Part shown: positions 18,199-26,149 of the stretch, piece after piece
Numbering within the stretch: the first letter of the stretch is position 1
Layout of the letters: every line of letters starts with the position of its first letter
Assembly: GCF_001866665.1 (NCBI RefSeq)
Contig: NZ_MLYO01000012.1
Span: forward strand, 62,001 to 126,000
DNA length: 64,000 nt
Direction: 5' to 3'
Source of the DNA: Streptomyces monashensis
GTDB lineage: Bacteria; Actinomycetota; Actinomycetes; Streptomycetales; Streptomycetaceae
Program-made: the position numbers and the translations under genes
The notes under the pieces: generated by a model
What the model was told of the DNA's origin: nothing
Database searches by the model: none
Seen by the model: the letters and a program-made list of their open reading frames with translations, nothing else

Positions 18199-18912
18199 TC
18201 AGCTGCCGCTGACGCTCTCGCTGTTGACGGTGAAGTTCAGCCCGCCGGCCGAGGAGGTGATCTCGAAGCCGAACTGGAGGTCACCGATGGTCACGTCACC
18301 GAACCAGCCCTTGGTGTCCTTGATCCACCTCAGGATCGGCAGGATGTTGACCGAGCCGGAGGTGGAGTTGGAGGCGCGGACGAAGGAGAACACGTCGTTG
18401 GAGCCGTTGTTGCCCTTGTAGACGGTCCAGGTGGAGCCGCCGAGGCTGACGGTGCCCTGCGAGGTGCCGAGCGGGCCGACGGCGCCGGTCTTGTTGACCC
18501 AGAGCATGATCTCGTACTTGTGGTTCGTGTCCCAGATGTCGTACGCGGTCTCGTAGGCGCCGGACGACGGGACGGTGACGTTGTAGCTGCTGGTGAGCGA
18601 GGCCAGGGAGCTGACCGACTTGTTGATCACCTTATCGGCGTTGGGGTAGGACTTGATGCCGCCGGTGTTCGGGTGGTTGGCGTTGACACCCCAGTTGGTG
18701 CCGGAGTTGGCCCAGATGCACTGGGTGCCGGCGCCGGAGCCCCAGATGTCGTTGTAGAGGGTGTAGCCGTTCAGCGTGGTGCTGCCCCACTGGTCGCAGG
18801 AGGACCAGACGGCGGCGGAGGCGGGCGCGGCGGCGAGGCCGACGGTGGCGCCGAGGGCCAGGGCGGGGGCGACGAGGGCCGTGGCGACCCTGGCGAGCGT
18901 GCGTGTTGCCAT
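18199..18912 (-). CDS. Secreted GH12 endo-glucanase/xyloglucanase
   Basis: The product has 237 residues. A signal peptide (core VATALVAPALALGATVGLAAA, likely cleavage after ASA near residue 33) is followed by a single GH12 domain. The nucleophile is in YEIMLW (Glu134) and the acid/base in FGFEIT (Glu217). There is no cellulose-binding module, unlike many Streptomyces GH12 enzymes. GH12 includes beta-1,4-endoglucanases and xyloglucan-specific endo-enzymes; the cluster favours xyloglucan. It is the last gene of the minus-strand operon and the only clearly secreted hydrolase of the locus. Confidence 0.92.
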   Translation of the reverse strand: MATRTLARVATALVAPALALGATVGLAAAPASAAVWSSCDQWGSTTLNGYTLYNDIWGSGAGTQCIWANSGTNWGVNANHPNTGGIKSYPNADKVINKSVSSLASLTSSYNVTVPSSGAYETAYDIWDTNHKYEIMLWVNKTGAVGPLGTSQGTVSLGGSTWTVYKGNNGSNDVFSFVRASNSTSGSVNILPILRWIKDTKGWFGDVTIGDLQFGFEITSSAGGLNFTVNSESVSGS

Positions 18913-18948
18913 GGTGTCCCTTCCATGGGTGGGGGGAAGTGCGAGGGG

Positions 18949-21189
18949 CTACCACGTCCCCAGGGTGAGGACGCGGTCTTCTCCGGCGACCAGGTCGAGC
19001 GGCTGTGCGCCGGAGGAAGTCCGCAGGTCGATGCGGGCGGTGCGGCTCGGCCGGAGGGTGACCGTGGCACGCCCGGGCGCCCAGCCGAGGTCGAGTTCGG
19101 CGCCGAACCGGGTGCGTACTCCCCGGAGTTCACCGGCCGGGCAGCTGTCGGGGACGGCAGGCAGCAGGACCAGCCGGTCGGGGGTGGACTGGACGAGCAT
19201 CTCGATCAGGACGCCGGGCAGGGTGTGCGCGGCGTCCGCGTTGTAGACGTCCCGGCGGGGGTAGTGGGCGCTCATCAGCGAGGCGTGGAAGAAGTCGCCG
19301 CCGAGGACCTCGCGCAGGGCGTGCGCGGCTCGGCCGGCGTCCCGCAGCCGGGCCGCGATCAGGGCGTGGTGCAGATGGCCGTGTGCCGAGTGGTTCTCGG
19401 CGCCGCGCAGGGCGAGGGCGCGGTGGGCGGCGGCGGCCAGGCCGGGGGTGTCGTAGGGATTGATCTCGTCGAGCGGCCAGACGCCGTAGAGGTGGCTGAG
19501 GTGCCGGTGGTCGTAGGTGTCGTCCAGACCGGGCCAGGCCCATTCGGCGAGCGCGCCGTCGGCGTTGACCCGGTGCGGCGGCAGCCGATCCGCCAACGTC
19601 CGCCATTGCGCCGCCCTTTCGGGGTGATAGCGGGCTGCGGTCAGCAGGGTGTGCCGGGCGGCGGACAGGTCCATGGCGGCGTTGAGCGCGCCCCAGCTCG
19701 CGTTCGCGGGACGGTTCTCGGGCGAGTAGGAGGGCACGACGACGAGCCGCCCGTGCGCGTCGGTGCGGGTGAGGAAGTCCTCGTAGAAGGCGGCGGCCTC
19801 GGCGAGGACGGCGGCTGTGCGCGGATCGCGCTCGCCCCGGGTCTCGTCGTGGTCGACCAGCGGCTTGAGCAGCCAGTCGGCACCGGCCGTCCACAGCTGG
19901 TGGGGGTACTCGCGGTCGAAGTGGTACGTCCGCCCCGACTCGCCGTCGGTGTGGGTGGGAGCGACCACGCCCCGGGCGCCGAAGATCGCGCGGGCGTTCT
20001 CGCGCCAGTCGTCGAGCTGGCCGCTGATCAGTTCCGCGAGCGCGTCGGTGACTTCGGGGAGTGCCGCGGCGGGTGCGGAGGCGGTCTGGAGGTTGAGGTT
20101 GGCGTTGGTGGTGAACGCCCCGGACCAGGCGGTGTCCCAGTCGCCGGTCCACAGGCCGGTGAGCCGGGGCGGCAGCAGGCCGCTGCTGGAGAGCAGGTGA
20201 TAGCGGCCGGCGGCGAAGAGCCGTTCCAGCAGGGCGGGGCTGTCCGGGCGCCGCAGCAGCTCCGAGCCGGGCAGTGCGCGCTCGGCGGGATCGGCGCCGA
20301 GGTCGAGACCGACCCGCCGGTAGGCGGTGCGGTGCAACTCCAGGTGCCGGTCGAGGAGTTCCCCGTACGGCCGCTCGGCGCCGGCCAGCAGGGCTCGGAG
20401 CTGCCGCGCCTCGGCGACCACGTCGGCCTCGCCGGTGTGCCGCAGGACGCGGGTGAGCAGCAGCACCGAACGGGCGCCGGTGACACGGACGGCTGGCGGG
20501 ACGAGTTCGGCACCGGCGCCGACGACGAGGGTCACCCCGGTGTAGGCGCGGTCGCCGCCGGGGTAGCGGGCGCGCAGGCTCAGCAGGGCGCCCTCGGGCG
20601 TGAGCAGGGCGCCGTGGCCGACCCGGAGCCCGGCCGGGGCGCCGGGCAGCCGGTGGTCGAGGCGGATGACGAGGCCGTCGCCCGCCACGATCTCCTGCAC
20701 GATGACGTCGTCGGCACGGGAGACGAAGGCCCGGCTGGTGAAGTCGCCGCATACTGCGGTGACTTCGCCGGTGGTGAAGTCGCCGCATACTGCGGTGACT
20801 TCGCCGGTGGTGAAGTCGACGTCCCGGCGGTATGCGGACCGGCTGTCCCCGGGGCCGTCGCCTGCGGCCCTGTCGACGCGTATCCGGAAGGCCGGGTGGA
20901 AGGGCTGGACCCACTGGAGCGGTCGGCCGTCGGTGAAGCTCTCGGCGGCGGTGAGGTCTCCGGCGAGCAGCCGGTCCTGGAGCAGGGGAAGCCGGTCGGC
21001 GAGCCGGGGCGGTCGGGCGTGCTCGCCGCCGTTCGGCCGGACCAGGGTGTGGTGGGTGACGACGACCCGTTCGTCGTTCGGATCGCCGAACACGAGGATG
21101 CCGTGCCGGCCGTTCCCGCTCAGGAAGGCGTCCTCCCAGCGGGTCGCGGGGGCGGGCTCCCACGTTCCGTGGACGGGTGTGTGGCTCAC
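18949..21189 (-). CDS. GH95 alpha-L-fucosidase
   Basis: The product has 746 residues, normal for GH95, and lacks a signal peptide. GH95 features: the N-terminal WEDAFLSGNGRHGILVFGDP, the barrel motif FTTNANLNLQTASAP, PSYSPENRP with probable acid Glu491, and HRHLSHLYGVWPL. It would remove terminal fucose, or L-galactose in some members, from xyloglucan side chains. The N-terminal domain carries an exact 36-bp duplication giving DFTTGEVTAVCG twice (20738-20809). Its start overlaps the GH42 stop by 4 bp. Confidence 0.93.
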   Translation of the reverse strand: MSHTPVHGTWEPAPATRWEDAFLSGNGRHGILVFGDPNDERVVVTHHTLVRPNGGEHARPPRLADRLPLLQDRLLAGDLTAAESFTDGRPLQWVQPFHPAFRIRVDRAAGDGPGDSRSAYRRDVDFTTGEVTAVCGDFTTGEVTAVCGDFTSRAFVSRADDVIVQEIVAGDGLVIRLDHRLPGAPAGLRVGHGALLTPEGALLSLRARYPGGDRAYTGVTLVVGAGAELVPPAVRVTGARSVLLLTRVLRHTGEADVVAEARQLRALLAGAERPYGELLDRHLELHRTAYRRVGLDLGADPAERALPGSELLRRPDSPALLERLFAAGRYHLLSSSGLLPPRLTGLWTGDWDTAWSGAFTTNANLNLQTASAPAAALPEVTDALAELISGQLDDWRENARAIFGARGVVAPTHTDGESGRTYHFDREYPHQLWTAGADWLLKPLVDHDETRGERDPRTAAVLAEAAAFYEDFLTRTDAHGRLVVVPSYSPENRPANASWGALNAAMDLSAARHTLLTAARYHPERAAQWRTLADRLPPHRVNADGALAEWAWPGLDDTYDHRHLSHLYGVWPLDEINPYDTPGLAAAAHRALALRGAENHSAHGHLHHALIAARLRDAGRAAHALREVLGGDFFHASLMSAHYPRRDVYNADAAHTLPGVLIEMLVQSTPDRLVLLPAVPDSCPAGELRGVRTRFGAELDLGWAPGRATVTLRPSRTARIDLRTSSGAQPLDLVAGEDRVLTLGTW
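20738..20809. repeat. Exact 36-bp tandem duplication in the GH95 gene
   Basis: The unit beginning GTGAAGTCGCCGCATACTGC occurs twice without interruption, followed by a 9-bp partial third copy. It keeps the frame and adds 12 residues. Exact identity implies a recent duplication. Confidence 0.95.
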
Positions 21190-23156
21190 GGCCGCAGCAC
21201 CGCCACTCCGTAGCGGTCGAGGGTGACGGACCCGGTGACCTTCTCTCCGCCGAGCATCTCCTGGTGGCTGCCCGGCACGTGGACGGTCACCGGCTCCTTC
21301 CCGTGATTGAGCAGGAAGAGCAGCCCGCCCCGGCGCACGGCCTCGACCCCGGCCGGCAGTCCCGCCAGTACCGGGCGCACCCCGGCCCCGGCGGCGGCGG
21401 AGGCGAGCAGTTCGCGGAGCGCGTCGGGCTCGGGGAGCGTGGAGACGTACCAGGCCCGGCCGTTGCGCAGGACGGCGGGCAGCCCGTCCAGCTCACCGCC
21501 CCGGTACGGCACGGTCTCGGCGGCCCCGGGCTCGGCCTCGATCTCCTCCGACCACAGCGTCCCGCGAAAGCCCTCGCACCGCACGGTCTCCCCCGCCTCC
21601 AGCGGCCACCACTCGTGCAGGGTGCGGATGCCGAACAGCCCGCGCAGCCGGGCGTCCATGCCGCCGGGCCTGATCCGGTCGTCCTCGTCGGCGACGCCGG
21701 TGAGGAAGCCGCAGACCAGCGTGCCGCCGTCCCCGACGTAGGACAGGAGGTTGCCGACGGCGGCGTCGGTGAGGAGGTAGAGCTGCGGGACGACGACGAG
21801 CCGGTACCCGGACAGATCGTGCTCCGGGTGGGCGAAGTCGCAGGTCAGATGTGCTTCCCAGAGGGCCCGGTGCCAGGCGGTCAGCACCTCGGGCAGATCG
21901 ACCTCGCGCGACAGCCGCCCTTCGTGGGCGCCTGCCCACCAGGAGTGCCAGTCGTGCAGGATCGCGACGTCCGCGTCGATCCGGGTCCCCGTCACCTCCG
22001 CGCCGACCGACGCCAGTTCGGCACCGATCCGCCGGATCTCCTGATAGGTGCGGCCCTGCTCCCCCGCATGACTGACCATCCCGGAGTGGAACTTCTCGGC
22101 GCCCTGGCGGGACTGGCGCCACTGGAAGTAGCAGACGGCGTCGGCGCCGCGCGCGACGGCCTGGAGGGACCAGAGGCGGCCCAGACCGCGCGGCTTGGGG
22201 TGGTTCACGCCGCGCCAGTTCACCGGCCCGGCCGCCTGCTCCATCAGCATCCACGGGCCGCGGGCCTGCGAGCGGGTGAGGTCGTGCACGAGCGCCCCGC
22301 GCTGCCCGCCCAGCGGATCACGCGGGTCGGGGTAGACGTCGACGGAGACGACGTCCTCCTCGCCGGCCCACCGCCAGGCGTCCTGGCCGATCCAGAGTGG
22401 CATGAAGTTGCTGGTCACAGGGGTGTGCGGGGTGTACCGGCGGACGATGCCCCGCTCGGCGGTGAAGCACTCCAGGAGCATGTCGGAGGTGAACCGCCGG
22501 AAGTCCAGCACCTGCGCGGGGTTCTTCAGATAGTGGGCGTGGCGCGGGGGCAGGATGCCGTCCCAGGTGTCGTAGCCCTGGCTCCAGAAGGCGGTCCCCC
22601 AGGCCGAGTTGAGCGCGTCGAGGGTGCCGTAGCGGGTGCGCAGCCAGCGGCGGAAGGCGGCGGCGGCCTCGTCGCCGTAGTCGAAGGTGCAGTACTCGTT
22701 GTTGATGTGCCACATCGTGAGGGCCGGGTGGCCGGCGTAGCGGGCGGCCAGGTCCTCGGTGATGGCGGCGGCGTACCGCCGGTAGGTGGCGCTGGAGTGC
22801 GAGAAGTGCTGCCGGCCGCCCCACACCTCGGTCCGTCCGTCGGCGTCGCGGGGCAGGGTGTCCGGGTGGAGGCGGCCCATCCAGGGCGGCGGGGAGGCCG
22901 TCGGGGTGGCGAGCACGACCCCGACACCGGACTCGTGCAGGAGGTCCATGAGCCGGTCGAGCCACCCGAACTCCCGGGCGCCCGGCTCGGGTTCGAGGGT
23001 GGACCAGGAGAAGACGCCGAGCGTGACGGAGTTGACGTGCGCCGCCTTCATCAGCCGGACGTCCTCGTGCCAGGTCTCCTCGGGCCACTGCTCGGGGTTG
23101 TAGTCGCCGCCGAAGAGGATGCGGCCCCGGGCGGCGTCGGCGAGGGTCGGTCTCAT
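21186..23156 (-). CDS. GH42 beta-galactosidase
   Basis: I place the start at ATG 23156, which overlaps the upstream stop (ATGA), giving 656 residues; the frame upstream belongs to another gene. Clan-A signature residues are the acid/base in HINNEYC (Glu154) and the nucleophile in LMEQAAG (Glu306). LFGGDYNPEQWP at the N-terminus and a C-terminal beta-sandwich are typical of GH42. There is no signal peptide, so the enzyme is cytoplasmic and would remove beta-galactose from xyloglucan oligosaccharides after fucose removal. Confidence 0.95.
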   Translation of the reverse strand: MRPTLADAARGRILFGGDYNPEQWPEETWHEDVRLMKAAHVNSVTLGVFSWSTLEPEPGAREFGWLDRLMDLLHESGVGVVLATPTASPPPWMGRLHPDTLPRDADGRTEVWGGRQHFSHSSATYRRYAAAITEDLAARYAGHPALTMWHINNEYCTFDYGDEAAAAFRRWLRTRYGTLDALNSAWGTAFWSQGYDTWDGILPPRHAHYLKNPAQVLDFRRFTSDMLLECFTAERGIVRRYTPHTPVTSNFMPLWIGQDAWRWAGEEDVVSVDVYPDPRDPLGGQRGALVHDLTRSQARGPWMLMEQAAGPVNWRGVNHPKPRGLGRLWSLQAVARGADAVCYFQWRQSRQGAEKFHSGMVSHAGEQGRTYQEIRRIGAELASVGAEVTGTRIDADVAILHDWHSWWAGAHEGRLSREVDLPEVLTAWHRALWEAHLTCDFAHPEHDLSGYRLVVVPQLYLLTDAAVGNLLSYVGDGGTLVCGFLTGVADEDDRIRPGGMDARLRGLFGIRTLHEWWPLEAGETVRCEGFRGTLWSEEIEAEPGAAETVPYRGGELDGLPAVLRNGRAWYVSTLPEPDALRELLASAAAGAGVRPVLAGLPAGVEAVRRGGLLFLLNHGKEPVTVHVPGSHQEMLGGEKVTGSVTLDRYGVAVLRP

Positions 23157-24022
23157 GCGGGCTCCCCGTACTGGATGCCTCGTCCGTTGGTGGCCAGGTA
23201 GACGCGGCCGTGGATGCGCGGATCGCCGGTGACCGCCTGCCCGGTCCAGCCCCACTGGTGGGCGTCGTCGTTGACGCGGATCCAGGTCCGGGCCCGGTCG
23301 TCGGAGCGGTACACGGCGGTACGGGTGCCGTCCGTGCTGCCGACCAGGAAGAGCGCCGGGTAGGCGGCGCCGGGGGCGGCCTTCCCGAACCCGAGGGTGT
23401 GGGCGGCCGCGACGCCCGCGACCTGGCCGAAGGTGGCACCCCCGTCGACGGACCGGTACAGCCCGCCGCCCTTGCCGCTCACCCACAGATCGCCGCTCCG
23501 GCCCGGCGCGGCGGCGAGCTGGAACTGGCTGTCCCCGGAGGGGAGTCCGGTGGCGCGCGCGGCGAAGGTACGGCCGCTGTCGGTGCTGGCGAACAGGGTT
23601 CCGGTGCTGGTGTCGTAGGCGTGGAAGACGGCCGGGTCGACGGGGTCGGCGACCGGCGTGGCGCCCTTCGGGGAGGTGGGCACCTCGGCCCAGCTCGCGC
23701 CGCCGTCCGTCGAGCGGTACGCGGGACAGGTGGTGCCGTCCCGGTGGACGAAGGTCCACAGCAGCACGCCGCCGTCGGCGCTGACGGCGATGGGCCCGGG
23801 GGCGTCGTGGGCGAGGTCGGGCTGGCTCGGGAAGGGGGCCCAGGTCTGTCCGCCGTCGGTGGAGAAGGCGCCGTTGCCGTGGTCTCCCCAGCCGGTGCGG
23901 ACGACGTACGACGGTTTCGCGGCCGCCTGCGCGAGTCCGGTCGCGGTGCCGAAGACGGGGTCGGTGGCGAGGCCGCGGGCCGGGGAGGCGGTGAGGACGG
24001 TTCTGCGGGTGGGGGTGGGCAT
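23153..24022 (-). CDS. GH74-family remnant, C-terminal propeller only
   Basis: The product has 289 residues. From about residue 14 onward it reads like the C-terminal seven-bladed-propeller part of a Streptomyces GH74 xyloglucanase, with repeated bull-tetrad-like STDGGQTW, STDGGASW, STDSGRTF and SVDGGATF blade motifs and GWTGQAVTGDPRIHGRVYLATNG at the end. Family members are about 700 residues or more. The first 12 residues (MPTPTRRTVLTA) look like a Tat signal start joined directly to interior sequence, so most of the signal, the N-terminal propeller and probably both catalytic aspartates are gone. The frame is intact and ends in an ATGA overlap with GH42. Probably inactive. Confidence 0.7.
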   Translation of the reverse strand: MPTPTRRTVLTASPARGLATDPVFGTATGLAQAAAKPSYVVRTGWGDHGNGAFSTDGGQTWAPFPSQPDLAHDAPGPIAVSADGGVLLWTFVHRDGTTCPAYRSTDGGASWAEVPTSPKGATPVADPVDPAVFHAYDTSTGTLFASTDSGRTFAARATGLPSGDSQFQLAAAPGRSGDLWVSGKGGGLYRSVDGGATFGQVAGVAAAHTLGFGKAAPGAAYPALFLVGSTDGTRTAVYRSDDRARTWIRVNDDAHQWGWTGQAVTGDPRIHGRVYLATNGRGIQYGEPA

Positions 24023-24119
24023 GGGGGACCTCGGTGGGTTGGTGGACGGAGTTGTCGCCGGGCGGGGGTGGGGTCGCGTGCCCGCGCAGGCTGGGCGGGT
24101 GAGCGCCTGGAGGCTCGGC

Positions 24120-25064
24120 TCAGCCCTTGACCGCCCCGGTCAGCATCCCCTTCTTGAAGTGCTTCTGGACGAACGGCGACAGCACCGTCACCGGCAGCAG
24201 GGCCATGACCATCACGGCCATCTGCACGGCCAGCCCGGACAGTTCGCCCGTCTTGATGGCCTGTCCCAGCCCCACCGGCGCCTGCTGCTTCTGGACCAGC
24301 TGGATCATGACGTTCTGGAGCGGCATCTTGTCCTGGTCGTTGAGGTACAGGGACGCGTTGAACCAGGCGCTCCAGTAGCCCACCGCGTAGAAGAGGGTGA
24401 TGACGGCCAGGACCGCGCGGGACAGGGGCATGACGATCTGCCACAGGATCCGGAAGTCCCCGGCTCCGTCGATGCGCGCGCTGTCGATCAGTTCCTGCGA
24501 GATGCCCATGAAGAACCCGCGCAGGACAAGGATGTTGAAGACGCTCACCGCGCTCGGGAGGATGAGAGCGAGGTAGCTGTTCGTCAGGCCCAGGGACTGG
24601 ACCAGCAGGTACGTCGGGATCAGGCCCGCGCTGAAGAACATCGTGGCCAGCAGGAACATGAGGAGGAGGCGGTGGCCGAGCGTGCCGATGCGCGAGAGGC
24701 CGTAGGCGCACAGGACCGACACGGTCATGGAGAACAGCGTGCCGACGAGGGTGACGAGGACGCTGATGACCGTGGCCCGGGTGACCTGGCCGCCGCTGAG
24801 CAGTTCCCGGTACGCGACGAACGTGATCCCCTTCGGGATGATCACCAGCCCGCCCGCCTGGTCGATCGTCCTTCGGGACGACAGGCTGGTGACGATCACG
24901 ATCCAGAGCGGGAAGAGGATGCCGAGGCAGGCCAGGGTCAGGACGAGGCCCTTGCCGGCGAGACCGGCGCCGCCCGGTTCCTCCTCCCACACCGGGCGGG
25001 GCGGCGCGGCCCACCGGGACGGCGGCCGCTCCCGGACGGGCGGCTTGTCGATGACGGCGGTCAT
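24120..25064 (-). CDS. Carbohydrate ABC transporter permease (MalG/LplC type)
   Basis: The product has 314 residues from ATG 25064, which overlaps the preceding permease stop (ATGA). Six hydrophobic segments are visible, the first being GLVLTLACLGILFPLWIVIV. The EAA-like coupling loop reads ELIDSARIDGAGDFRILWQIVMPLSR. The C-terminal KHFKKGMLTGAVKG is typical of the LplC group. It forms the membrane channel with the next permease and takes sugar from the lipoprotein binding protein. Confidence 0.95.
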   Translation of the reverse strand: MTAVIDKPPVRERPPSRWAAPPRPVWEEEPGGAGLAGKGLVLTLACLGILFPLWIVIVTSLSSRRTIDQAGGLVIIPKGITFVAYRELLSGGQVTRATVISVLVTLVGTLFSMTVSVLCAYGLSRIGTLGHRLLLMFLLATMFFSAGLIPTYLLVQSLGLTNSYLALILPSAVSVFNILVLRGFFMGISQELIDSARIDGAGDFRILWQIVMPLSRAVLAVITLFYAVGYWSAWFNASLYLNDQDKMPLQNVMIQLVQKQQAPVGLGQAIKTGELSGLAVQMAVMVMALLPVTVLSPFVQKHFKKGMLTGAVKG

Positions 25065-26122
25065 TTCTTGTACACCCCCTGCTCGCCCATGAGATGGGCC
25101 ACCTTGTTCGCGGCGAGGACCAGGCCGAGGCTGACCACGCCCTTGATCAGACCGGCGGCGGCCGCGTAGCCGAAGTCCTGGTTGCGGACGCCGTTCCACC
25201 AGACGAAGGTGTCGAGGACCTCGGCCGCGCCGGGTCCGACGGCGTCGCGCTGCAGCAGGATCTGCTCGAAGCCGACGGTCAGCGCGTCGCCGACCCGCAG
25301 CACCAGCAGCAGTGCGATCACCGGGCGCAGTGCGGGCAGCGTGACGTGCCACATGCGGCGCCAGCGGCCGGCGCCGTCCATCGCCGCCGCCTCGTACAGA
25401 TCGGGGCTGACCGAGGCCAGTGCGGCGAGGAAGATGATGATGCCCCAGCCCGCGTCCTTCCAGACCCCCTCGGCCGTGACGAGGAACTTGAAGGTGGACG
25501 GGTTGGTCATGATGTCCAGCCCGTCGTACCCGTGCCGGCGCAGCAGCTGCGACAACACGCCCGCGCCGCCGAAGAGCTGCTGGAAGACGGCGATGACCAG
25601 CACCCACGAGAAGAAGTGCGGGAGGTAGAGCACGGCCTGGGCGAACGCCCTCACGCGCGGTCTGACCACGCTGTTGATGAGCAGCGCGAGCAGGATCGGC
25701 ACGGGGAAGAACAGCACGAGCTGGAGGACGAACAGGACCAGGGTGTTCCTGACTGCGCTCCAGAAGGCCGAGTCCGCGAAGATCTGCCGGAAGTTGTCCA
25801 GGCCCACCCAGGCGCTGTGCAGCATCGAGACGATGCCGTTGTCGCTGACGTAGGGGTTGTAGTCCTGGAAGGCGACGATGTTGCCGAGGATCGGCACGTA
25901 GTTGAAGACGAGGATCAGCAGGACCGCGGGCAGCGTCATCAGCAGCAGGACGCGGTCGCGTCCGAATCTGCGGCGCAGGCTCGGCTTCCCGCTCCCTGTC
26001 TTCTTCCCGCTCCCCGCCTTCTTTCGGCTCACCGTCCGCTTCCCGTTCGCCGCCTCCTCCCGGGAACTGCCCGCCCTGTCGTCCGCCCCGGCCCTGCTCC
26101 GGGGCACCGTGCTGTGGGACAC
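25061..26122 (-). CDS. Carbohydrate ABC transporter permease (LplB type)
   Basis: The product has 353 residues. A basic, serine-rich N-terminal extension of about 50 residues (VSRKKAGSGKKTGSGK) precedes six transmembrane helices. The coupling loop is YEAAAMDGAGRWRRMWHVTLPALRP. LplB-type permeases often take up oligosaccharides. No ATPase gene is present in the cluster; in Streptomyces such permeases usually share the MsiK ATPase encoded elsewhere, which is inferred here. Confidence 0.95.
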   Translation of the reverse strand: MSHSTVPRSRAGADDRAGSSREEAANGKRTVSRKKAGSGKKTGSGKPSLRRRFGRDRVLLLMTLPAVLLILVFNYVPILGNIVAFQDYNPYVSDNGIVSMLHSAWVGLDNFRQIFADSAFWSAVRNTLVLFVLQLVLFFPVPILLALLINSVVRPRVRAFAQAVLYLPHFFSWVLVIAVFQQLFGGAGVLSQLLRRHGYDGLDIMTNPSTFKFLVTAEGVWKDAGWGIIIFLAALASVSPDLYEAAAMDGAGRWRRMWHVTLPALRPVIALLLVLRVGDALTVGFEQILLQRDAVGPGAAEVLDTFVWWNGVRNQDFGYAAAAGLIKGVVSLGLVLAANKVAHLMGEQGVYKK

Positions 26123-26149
26123 GGCCGTCTCCTCGCCTCGTGCCTCGCC

